Part shown: in pieces, positions 57,430 through 64,000 of the stretch
Numbering within the stretch: position 1 is the stretch's first letter
Layout of the letters: the number at the start of each line of letters is the position of its first letter
The notes under the pieces: generated by a model
Database searches by the model: none
Told to the model about the DNA's origin: nothing
Seen by the model: only the letters and a program-made list of their open reading frames with translations
Position numbers and translations under genes: made by a program
NCBI RefSeq assembly: GCF_014653695.1
Contig: NZ_BNAR01000001.1
Span: forward strand, 620,001-684,000
Direction: 5' to 3'
DNA: 64,000 bases
Origin: Lentzea cavernae
Lineage (GTDB): Bacteria > Actinomycetota > Actinomycetes > Mycobacteriales > Pseudonocardiaceae

Positions 57430-59107
57430 AGTCCGCACCGGCAGGGAGATCCTCCGCCTCGCCCTGCGCCGCAACCGCGGAGCCATGACGGCCGGCACCC
57501 TGCTCATGGGGTGCTACCAGGCCGCCGAGACCGCCGTGCCGATCCTGCTCGGCGTGATCGTCGAGTACGCGCTGCGCGGCGGGCAGCTGAGCTCGCTGGG
57601 GCTCGCGCTGCTCGCGCTCGGCCTCGTGATGGCCACCGTCTCGTACTCGTGGCGGTTCGGCATGCGGATCCTGCAGAAGGCGAACACGACCGAGGCGCAC
57701 CGGTGGCGGGTCGAGGTCGCCGACCGCGGCCTGCAACCGGTGGGGCGCGAGGTCGACCTGAAGTCCGGCGAGGTGCTCACCATCGCCACCGAGGACGCCG
57801 ACCAGACCGCGGACATCATCGAGGTGGTGCCGCTGCTGATCAGCTCGCTGGTCTCGGTGGTGATCACCGGTGTCGTGCTGGCGGTGATCAGCGTTCCGCT
57901 CGGTGTGCTGGTGTTCGCCGGCACCGCCACGATCCTGAGCGTGCTGAGCGTGATGTCGCGGCGGATCGGCACGAACACCCAGGTGCAGCAGGCGAAGGTC
58001 GCGCGGGCCGGGGCGAAGGTGTCCGACCTGATCGCGGGACTGCGGCCGTTGCACGGCTTCGGCGGCAGCTACGCCGCCTTCCAGGCCTACCGCAAGGTCA
58101 GCACCGAGGCGAAGCAGCAGTCGATCGTCGTCGCGCGGGTGAACGGCGTCTACGCCGGGCTGGGGCTGGCGCTCAACTCCGTGCTGGCGGCGGCGGTGAC
58201 GTTGTGGGCGGGCCTGCTGACGTTCCGCGGCGAGATCACCATCGGTGAGCTCGTCGTGGTGGTCGGCCTGGCGCAGTTCCTGATCGAGCCGCTGAAGCTG
58301 TTCTCGGAGATGCCCAAGTACGTGATGATCGCGCGGGCCTCCGCCGACCGGATGGCGTTGATCCTCGCGGCGCCGCCCCGCATGACGCCCGGCGTCGAGG
58401 AACCCGGTCCGGAGAGCGGGCTCGAGGTCTCGGGCGTGACCCACGGGTCGTTGCGGGACTTGACGTTCGCGGTGGAGCCCGGTGAGTTCGTGGCGATCGC
58501 GGTCTACCAGCCGCAGGCGGCGGCCGAGCTCGCGTCGCTGCTGTCCGTCGACGTGCCACCGGATTCCTACTCGGGTGTCGTGCGGGTGGGCAAGCGGGAC
58601 GTCGCGTCTCTGACGATCGAGAGCGTCCGCACGCACCTGCTGGTCAACCCCTCGCACCACGAGGTGTTCGCGGGGACGTTGCGGGAGAACGTGGATCCGG
58701 CCGGTACCAGCACGTTGGTGGACGAGGCCGTGTCCGCCGCGATGCTGACCGACGTCGTGGCACTGCACTCCGACGGCCTGGACTACGCGGTGCGCGACCG
58801 CGGCGCGAACCTGTCCGGCGGGCAGCGGCAGCGGTTGTCGCTGGCACGCGCATTGGCCGCGAACCCGGAGATCCTGGTGCTGCACGACCCGACCACGGCC
58901 GTCGACGCGGTGACCGAGCAGCTCATCGCCCGCAACATCACCGCGTTGCGGCGCGGACGCACGACGGTCGTGATCACCAGCAGCCCGGCGTTGCTCGACG
59001 TGGCCGACCGGGTGATCGTGCTCGACGGCGGCGCGGTGACCTCCGAGGGCACGCACCGGGACCTGCTCGGCCGCGACTCCTCCTACCAGCTGGCGGTGGC
59101 CCGATGA
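57416..59107 (+). CDS. cchI: ABC exporter half, membrane and ATPase domains (degenerate Walker motifs, intact signature)
   Basis: A 563-residue half-transporter with six membrane segments (about 20-300) and an ATPase (about 330-563). Walker A is missing ([15 protein letters not shown] in place of GxxGxGKS), Walker B reads VLHDPTT with His and Asp where Asp and Glu belong, and the H-loop His is Ser. The signature LSGGQRQRL is intact. Together with the gene at 44798 it makes one good and one dead ATP site. The TTG at 57416 overlaps the NRPS end by 14 bp; another TTG at 57404 and an ATG at 57485 are alternatives. Confidence 0.87.
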   Translation: MTNTEVRTGREILRLALRRNRGAMTAGTLLMGCYQAAETAVPILLGVIVEYALRGGQLSSLGLALLALGLVMATVSYSWRFGMRILQKANTTEAHRWRVEVADRGLQPVGREVDLKSGEVLTIATEDADQTADIIEVVPLLISSLVSVVITGVVLAVISVPLGVLVFAGTATILSVLSVMSRRIGTNTQVQQAKVARAGAKVSDLIAGLRPLHGFGGSYAAFQAYRKVSTEAKQQSIVVARVNGVYAGLGLALNSVLAAAVTLWAGLLTFRGEITIGELVVVVGLAQFLIEPLKLFSEMPKYVMIARASADRMALILAAPPRMTPGVEEPGPESGLEVSGVTHGSLRDLTFAVEPGEFVAIAVYQPQAAAELASLLSVDVPPDSYSGVVRVGKRDVASLTIESVRTHLLVNPSHHEVFAGTLRENVDPAGTSTLVDEAVSAAMLTDVVALHSDGLDYAVRDRGANLSGGQRQRLSLARALAANPEILVLHDPTTAVDAVTEQLIARNITALRRGRTTVVITSSPALLDVADRVIVLDGGAVTSEGTHRDLLGRDSSYQLAVAR

Positions 59108-60060
59108 CCAGGTTCGAGTGGCGTGGAGGCCCGGCCTCGGTCCGGTTCGAGGACGTGCTGGACCCGGTCGAGCTGCGGCACGAGGGCGGCGACCTCTGGG
59201 CCGCCGAGGTCGAGGTGCCGCCCCGGTTGCGCGTGACGTACCACTTCGCTTCCGACGGCGAGGAGCACGCCGATCCGTCGAACCCGGCCGGGGCGGGACC
59301 GAACCGGTCGATCTTCGCGACGCCGGACCTGGAGCCGCAGCCGCACTGGCCCGTCGTCGGGCCGGACGAGGTGCTGGACGTCCCGTCGCTGCGCATCCGG
59401 TGGAACGGGGCGTTGGGGCGCAAGACAGTTCGCGTGCACAAGGGCGGCGAACCGGTCGTGCTGCTGCTCGACGGTGACGACTGGATGTACGCGCATCCTC
59501 TGACGACCGCGTTCGAGTCGGCGGTGAAGAGCGGCGAGATGCCCGCCGCCACGCTCGTCTTCCTTCCCACGCCCCGTGATCGCGGCGCCGAGTACAGCTC
59601 GCCCGAGCTGTGGCAGGCGATCCGCGACGAGCTGCTGCCGTTGCTCGCGGAGAACGGCGTGACGGTCGACCTGTCGCGGTTCGTGGTGGCGGGCCAGAGC
59701 CTCGGCGGGCTCAGCGCTTTCCGGGCGGCACTGGACTTCCCGGACCTGGTGACGCGGGTGGCGTGCCAGTCGGGTTCGTTCTGGTGGAAGCACGACCTGC
59801 CGGAGCACGGGCTGTCGCTCGACGGCCCTGCCGGCGGGGACACGGCCGAACGCCTGAGTGCTCTTCCGGACCTGTCCGGCCTGCGCGTGGCGTTCGACGT
59901 CGGCGAGCACGAGCCGCGGATGCACCGGCACTGCTCGGCGGTGGAAGAGTTCGCCGCACGGGCGGGTGCGACCGTGCGGACCTGCCGGTCCCCCTCCGGG
60001 CACGACCGGGTGGGATGGCGGCACGCGCTAGTGCGCGACGTCGCTTGGCTGCTCGGTTAG
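59104..60060 (+). CDS. cchJ: Enterochelin esterase-like siderophore hydrolase
   Basis: A 318-residue Fes-type esterase. An N-terminal immunoglobulin-like part (about 1-110: LRVTYHFASDGEEHADPSNPAG) precedes the alpha/beta hydrolase with nucleophile Ser in GQSLGG and His in SGHDRVGW. It has no signal peptide. In the coelichelin locus the equivalent gene sits last and is thought to release the peptide from the NRPS or to hydrolyse the ferric siderophore; with no thioesterase in the NRPS, release is plausible. The ATG overlaps the exporter stop by 4 bp. Its 3' end overlaps the convergent regulator by 33 bp. Confidence 0.88.
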   Translation: MTRFEWRGGPASVRFEDVLDPVELRHEGGDLWAAEVEVPPRLRVTYHFASDGEEHADPSNPAGAGPNRSIFATPDLEPQPHWPVVGPDEVLDVPSLRIRWNGALGRKTVRVHKGGEPVVLLLDGDDWMYAHPLTTAFESAVKSGEMPAATLVFLPTPRDRGAEYSSPELWQAIRDELLPLLAENGVTVDLSRFVVAGQSLGGLSAFRAALDFPDLVTRVACQSGSFWWKHDLPEHGLSLDGPAGGDTAERLSALPDLSGLRVAFDVGEHEPRMHRHCSAVEEFAARAGATVRTCRSPSGHDRVGWRHALVRDVAWLLG

Positions 60061-60876
60061 CTGCCAGCTGGCCAGGAGGCGCAGGTTCTGCTCGGACGCC
60101 GAACCCGGCTCGACGGTGTGCAGCGCGAGCGACATCTCCGGGTCGGCGTCCACCGTCAGCGACTCGTAGGCGAACGTGATGTCGCCGACCACCGGGTGGT
60201 GCAGCGTCTTCGAGCCGTGCGCGTGCTGGTAGACGTCGTTGTCCGCCCACCAGCGGCGGAAGTCGGTGTCCCGGACGGACAGTTCCCCGACCAGCGCGGC
60301 CAGCCGCGGGTCGTGCGGGCGCCGTCCGGCGTACACGTGCAGGGCGGCGACGGCGAGGCGGGCGTTGCCCTCCCAGTCGTCGTAGAGCTCGCGGGCCGCC
60401 GGGTCGAGGAAGATGAAGCGGATCATGTTCCGCTCGTGCGGCGGTGCGGCGTCGAAGTCCTTGTACAGCGCGCGGGCCAGGGCGTTCGTGCCCAGCACGT
60501 CGGTGCGGCGGCCCAGCAGCATCGCCGGGACGTCGGAGATCGAGTCCAGGACCCTGCGCAGACCCGGCCGGAGGCGTTGTGGTGGCATCGCCTGGGTCTT
60601 GCGCGTCGGTTTGGCCACTGTGTACAGATGAGCGCGCTCGGTCTCGTTGAGGCGCAACGCTCTCGCCAACGCGTCCAGAACGGACTCGGAGACGTTGACG
60701 TTCCTCCCCCGTTCCAGCCGCACGTAGTAGTCGACGCTCACGCCGGCGAGCTGCGCGACCTCTTCGCGGCGCAGGCCCGGCACACGGCGACCGCCCGGGA
60801 ACACGGGCAGCCCGGCTTCCTCGGGCGTGACCTTCGCCCGGCGTGAGCGGAGGAACTCGCGCAGTTCGGTGTTCAC
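60028..60876 (-). CDS. XRE-family regulator with MmyB-type ligand domain
   Basis: A 282-residue regulator of the same type as the gene at 38151. Helix-turn-helix: VPGLRREEVAQLAGVSVDYYVRLERGRNVNVSESVLDAL (about 31-70); ligand domain: LLGRRTDVLGTNALARALYKDF, NMIRFIFLDPAARELYDDWEG, HPVVGDITFAYESL. It is divergent from the aldo/keto reductase at 60963, the usual arrangement for this class. Its final 33 bp lie within the end of the esterase gene on the other strand. Confidence 0.9.
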   Translation of the reverse strand: MNTELREFLRSRRAKVTPEEAGLPVFPGGRRVPGLRREEVAQLAGVSVDYYVRLERGRNVNVSESVLDALARALRLNETERAHLYTVAKPTRKTQAMPPQRLRPGLRRVLDSISDVPAMLLGRRTDVLGTNALARALYKDFDAAPPHERNMIRFIFLDPAARELYDDWEGNARLAVAALHVYAGRRPHDPRLAALVGELSVRDTDFRRWWADNDVYQHAHGSKTLHHPVVGDITFAYESLTVDADPEMSLALHTVEPGSASEQNLRLLASWQLTEQPSDVAH

Positions 60877-60962
60877 GTCCTCAGGGTAGGGCGGTTCGCC
60901 CGGCCGTGCGGGGTACTGGCAGGTCCTGTCACGCGCCCCTCCCCACGGGTTCTGTGGGAGGC

Positions 60963-61976
60963 ATGGAATACAGGGTTCTGGGCACGACCGGCATCACGGT
61001 CAGCGAGTTCGCGCTCGGCGCGATGATGTTCGGCAGCTACTCGAACGGCGACCACGACGAGTCGGTCAAGATGATCCACTCCGCGCTCGACGCGGGCGTC
61101 AACTTCATCGACACGGCGGACGTGTACTCGCAGGGCGAGTCGGAGGTGATCGTCGGCAAGGCGATCAAGGGCCGCCGCGACGACGTGGTGGTCGCGACGA
61201 AGTTCTACTTCCCGATGGGCGACGACCCCAACCGCGGCGGGGGTTCGGCGCGGTGGATCAAGCGGGCCGTCGAGGACAGCCTGCGCCGCCTGGACACCGA
61301 CCACATCGACCTCTACCAGATGCACCGCCCCGATCAGAACACCGACATCGACGACTCGCTGGGGGCGCTCTCCGACCTCGTTCGCGCCGGCAAGGTGCGC
61401 ACGATCGGCTCGTCGACGTTCCCCGCGAGCGAGATCGTCGAGGCGCAGTGGGTCGCCGAGAAGCGCGGCCACCAGCGGTTCCGCACCGAGCAGCCGCAGT
61501 ACTCCCTGCTGGTGCGCGGGATCGAGGCCGACGTGCTGCCCACGTTGCAACGGCACGGCATGGGCGCGCTGACGTGGAGCCCGCTGTCCGGCGGCTGGCT
61601 GTCCGGCCGGGCCGACCCGACCGCGAGCAGCGCACTGCGCGCCTCGTGGGGCGGGATGTACGACATGTCCGATCCCGCCAACCAGGCGAAGCTCGCCGCC
61701 GTCGAGAAGTTCGCCGCGCTCGCCGCCGAGACCGGCCTCTCGCTGCCGACCCTCGCGACGGCGTTCGTGCTCGCGCATCCCGGCGTGACGTCGGTGATCC
61801 TCGGCGGCAGCAAGCCCCACCACCTGACCGACCTGTTCGCGAACGCGGGCGTGCGGTTGAACGAGGACGTGCTGGACAGGATCGACGAGATCGTCCCGCC
61901 CGGCACCAACGTGCGGCAGAACGACGCGTTCGCGACGACGCCCTCCGTGCAGGACAAGCGGTTGCGGCGGCGCTGA
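60963..61976 (+). CDS. Aldo/keto reductase
   Basis: A 337-residue NADPH-dependent oxidoreductase of the potassium-channel-beta-like AKR group. The catalytic tetrad is visible: Asp and Tyr in DTADVYSQGESE, Lys in VVATKFYF, His in YQMHRPD. The C-terminal cofactor site is VILGGSKPHHLTDLFAN. GGGAGG precedes the ATG at 60963. Probably controlled by the divergent MmyB-type regulator. Confidence 0.92.
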   Translation: MEYRVLGTTGITVSEFALGAMMFGSYSNGDHDESVKMIHSALDAGVNFIDTADVYSQGESEVIVGKAIKGRRDDVVVATKFYFPMGDDPNRGGGSARWIKRAVEDSLRRLDTDHIDLYQMHRPDQNTDIDDSLGALSDLVRAGKVRTIGSSTFPASEIVEAQWVAEKRGHQRFRTEQPQYSLLVRGIEADVLPTLQRHGMGALTWSPLSGGWLSGRADPTASSALRASWGGMYDMSDPANQAKLAAVEKFAALAAETGLSLPTLATAFVLAHPGVTSVILGGSKPHHLTDLFANAGVRLNEDVLDRIDEIVPPGTNVRQNDAFATTPSVQDKRLRRR

Positions 61977-62022
61977 CGCTTCCGCGCGGCGATCAGCGAG
62001 CCGATCCGGCAGGCTGTGCGGC

Positions 62023-62406
62023 ATGCCAACACCTCCGGTGATCTCGGTGATGCTGATCGTTCCGGACGCCGACGCGGCGGTCGCCTGGTACAGGGCCGCG
62101 CTGGGCGCCACGGAGCTGTGGAACCTCGGCGGTGTCGCAGGTCTGGAGATCGGCGGGGCGCCGTTCTTCGTCCACCAGGTCACCCCCGGCAACGCGGCGG
62201 AGTCCAGCCCCGATGGCGTCACCAGCGTCCGGGTCGAACTGTTCGCCGACGACCCGGACGGCATCGTCGCCCGCGCCGTTGCGGCGGGAGCCACCGGTTC
62301 CGCGGTCGTGGACCACGAGATGCCGTGGGGCACGCACCGGCAGGGCGGCTTCACCGATCCGTTCGGCCACAGGTGGTCCGTGGGCGACCGGTCACCCCTG
62401 GGCTGA
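62023..62406 (+). CDS. VOC-superfamily (glyoxalase/bleomycin resistance-like) protein
   Basis: A 127-residue single-domain VOC protein (VISVMLIVPDADAAVAWYRAALGATELWNLGG; GHRWSVGDRSPLG). Such proteins bind metals or small ligands with paired beta-alpha-beta units; no reaction can be assigned. Its last 15 bp overlap the convergent YCII-type gene. Confidence 0.82.
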   Translation: MPTPPVISVMLIVPDADAAVAWYRAALGATELWNLGGVAGLEIGGAPFFVHQVTPGNAAESSPDGVTSVRVELFADDPDGIVARAVAAGATGSAVVDHEMPWGTHRQGGFTDPFGHRWSVGDRSPLG

Positions 62407-62724
62407 CTGGAGCGGCCACACCTCGACGACTCCGTGCGCCACCGCGCACGGAGTCCCCGCCACCATCCGGACGGCCTCCTCCAGCGACTCGGCCTCGACG
62501 ATCGCGAACCCCGCGATCGGCAGGGCGGAGGTCATGAACGCTCCCTCCTGCACCTCCGTTCCGGTGCCGCCGGGGTTGCGCACCCGCACGGGCGTCCCCG
62601 CGACACCCATCTCCACCCCGGCCGCCAGCAGACGTGCGTCGTGGGCGTGCGCCTCGTCGCGGACGGCCTGGTCCGTGCGGTCGTAGCCCTCGCGGTCGCC
62701 GTAGCCGATCGTCACGAACTTCAT
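62392..62724 (-). CDS. YCII-related (DGPF-like) protein
   Basis: A 110-residue YciI-like protein, opening MKFVTIGYGDREGYDRTD and carrying SALPIAGFAIVEAESLEEAVRMV, the family's ferredoxin-like fold. In other genomes such proteins often sit next to ECF sigma factor or VOC genes; here a VOC gene is convergent. The function is unknown. Confidence 0.8.
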   Translation of the reverse strand: MKFVTIGYGDREGYDRTDQAVRDEAHAHDARLLAAGVEMGVAGTPVRVRNPGGTGTEVQEGAFMTSALPIAGFAIVEAESLEEAVRMVAGTPCAVAHGVVEVWPLQSAQG

Positions 62725-62895
62725 CGTCGAACCTCCTCGTTCCGGACTCTTCAGCCATACCGACCCGGGACGCGCCCGAAACTCATCGGTCCGTTCATTT
62801 AGAGTTCACCTGCCGCTTGCCACGCACCACCGGGAAAACCCGTCGAAGTGACGAAGGATCCAGTCCTCGACGGGGTTTCGCAGCAGAGGTGGACA

Positions 62896-63966
62896 GTGAA
62901 GAGAACGCTCGGCATCGGCCTGGCGGTGGTGCTCCTGGTGGGTGTGGTGACCGCGATCGTCCTGGGACAGGGCGGCGAACCGGCCCGGCTCCAGACCGTG
63001 CGCGGCGTGATCGGCTCGGAGAAGCTCGCCTTCTTCGCCGACCAGCGCGTCAAGGACGTGTTCGCGAAGCACGGACTCGTGGTCGAGACCGACCCGGCCG
63101 GGTCGCGGCAGATCGCGACCGCCACCGACCTGGACTCGTACGACTTCGCGTTCCCCTCCTCGGCGCCCGCCGCCGAGAAGATCCAGCGCGACCGCAAGGC
63201 CGCGCGCACGTACGCGCCGTTCTCGTCACCGATGGTGGTCGCCACGTTCGACCCGATCGCCGACCTGCTGACGAAGGCCGGCGTCGTGAAGCCGGGGCCG
63301 GGCTACCAGACGTTCGACGTGCAGGCGTACCTGGAGCTCGCGGCCAAGGGCACGCGGTGGGACCAGCTGCCGGGCAACACCTCCTACCCCGCGCGCAAGA
63401 ACCTGCTCGTCACCACGACCGACCCGCGCGACTCGAACTCGGCGGCGATGTACCTGGCGATCACGTCGTTCGTCGCCAACGGCGGTGTGGTGTCGTCGGC
63501 CGACGCCGAGGCTCGCGTGTTGCCTGCGGTGTCGAAGTTGTTCCTGGACCAGGGGTACACGCAGAGCAGCACCGAGGGGCCGTTCGAGGACTACCTGTCC
63601 GCGGGCATGGGCAAGACGCCGCTGGTGCTCGCCTACGAGGCCCAGTTCGTGGACAGGGTGGTGCGGGGCGACTCCTCGATCCGCCCGGACATGAAGCTGC
63701 TCTACCCGGCGCCGACCGTGCTGTCCAAGCACACGCTCGTTCCGTTGCGCCCCAACGGTGACCGCGTCGGAGAGCTCTTGCAGGGTGACGCCGAACTGGG
63801 AAAGCTCGCGGCGACGTTCGGGTTCCGCACCTCCGACCCCCAGCACTTCGCCACCGTCGTGAAGGAGAAGAACCTGACCGTGCCGCAGACGATCGTGGAC
63901 GTGGTCGAACCGCCCGCGCACGAGACCCTCGAGCGGATGCTCGAGGCCATCGCGAAGCAGTACTGA
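62896..63966 (+). CDS. Membrane-anchored substrate-binding-like protein
   Basis: About 356 residues: an N-terminal membrane anchor (VKRTLGIGLAVVLLVGVVTAIVLG) and an extracellular periplasmic-binding-protein-like domain (GSEKLAFFADQRVKDVFAKHGLVVETDPAGSRQIAT; TDLDSYDFAFPSSAPAAEKI). There is no lipobox. The GTG at 62896 follows GAGGTGG; a GTG at 62848 in the same frame would add 16 residues. The type is often found with von Willebrand and TelA-like genes in actinobacteria, and the partial gene that follows fits that. Confidence 0.75.
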   Translation: MKRTLGIGLAVVLLVGVVTAIVLGQGGEPARLQTVRGVIGSEKLAFFADQRVKDVFAKHGLVVETDPAGSRQIATATDLDSYDFAFPSSAPAAEKIQRDRKAARTYAPFSSPMVVATFDPIADLLTKAGVVKPGPGYQTFDVQAYLELAAKGTRWDQLPGNTSYPARKNLLVTTTDPRDSNSAAMYLAITSFVANGGVVSSADAEARVLPAVSKLFLDQGYTQSSTEGPFEDYLSAGMGKTPLVLAYEAQFVDRVVRGDSSIRPDMKLLYPAPTVLSKHTLVPLRPNGDRVGELLQGDAELGKLAATFGFRTSDPQHFATVVKEKNLTVPQTIVDVVEPPAHETLERMLEAIAKQY

Positions 63967-63968
63967 CC

Positions 63969-64000
63969 ATGACCGACTTCGTCCTGACGCCACCGGACCC
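63969..64000 (+). CDS. Start of a further gene, cut by the window edge
   Basis: Only about ten codons are visible (MTDFVLTPPD). The opening resembles TelA-type toxic-anion-resistance proteins, which often follow the substrate-binding-like gene, but ten residues are too few to be sure. It begins 2 bp after the preceding stop. Confidence 0.4.
   Translation, partial: MTDFVLTPPD

Noticed and set aside
49246..57507. Very long open frame on the minus strand opposite the NRPS gene
   Set aside because: It is the antisense shadow of a high-GC gene: its protein is almost all Arg, Val, Gly, His and Asp with no domain, while the plus strand encodes a clear NRPS.

Overview
The window is high-GC DNA with dense, often overlapping genes, many GTG and TTG starts, secreted carbohydrate-active enzymes with CBM2/FN3 modules, DmdR/IdeR-type iron boxes and MmyB-type regulators. 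This fits a soil actinobacterium, most likely a Pseudonocardiales genus such as Lentzea, Saccharothrix or Actinosynnema; the genus is inference. No rRNA, tRNA, CRISPR array, insertion sequence or phage gene was recognised.

1-24.2 kb is a plant polysaccharide region. It holds a secreted SGNH esterase/GH5 mannanase/FN3/CBM2 protein, two secreted PL11 rhamnogalacturonan lyases and a CE7-type acetyl esterase. A six-gene minus-strand operon follows: CUT1 sugar importer, Gfo/Idh/MocA oxidoreductase, PmoA-like protein and cupin. After a small secreted protein and a ROK repressor comes a plus-strand operon: family-5 binding protein, permease, a fused permease-ATPase, second ATPase, GH2 beta-mannosidase, and a LacI-like protein with no DNA-binding domain. 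Together these read as mannan and rhamnogalacturonan breakdown, oligosaccharide import and intracellular hydrolysis. Three kinds of operator recur in these promoters: CebR-type, LacI-type, and a 9-bp-period GTCGAAC direct repeat.

24.2-40.4 kb is mixed. It has an RDD protein, a NarL-type two-component pair, and a redox module: AhpD-like, thioredoxin-like and protoglobin genes divergent from a MarR regulator with four C-terminal cysteines. Next are a MOSC protein and a Fur-family regulator followed by catalase; the redox module and the catalase locus share a near-identical operator. Then come an AA10 lytic polysaccharide monooxygenase, a TIGR01777-type epimerase, a TrkA-N protein, an esterase, two SDRs, TetR and XRE regulators, and an SRPBCC protein.

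40.4-60.1 kb is a siderophore locus with the cchCDEFGHIJ gene order of coelichelin: two FecCD permeases, ATPase, lipoprotein, exporter half, three-module NRPS, exporter half, esterase. At least four iron boxes lie in it. Hand-read adenylation codes of modules 1 and 3 equal those I recall for coelichelin synthetase (formyl-hydroxyornithine, hydroxyornithine), while module 2 differs from the threonine code. The ornithine hydroxylase, formyltransferase and MbtH genes are not in the window.

60.0-64.0 kb carries an MmyB-type regulator beside an aldo/keto reductase, a VOC protein, a YCII-type protein, a membrane-anchored substrate-binding-like protein, and the first codons of a further gene cut by the window edge.
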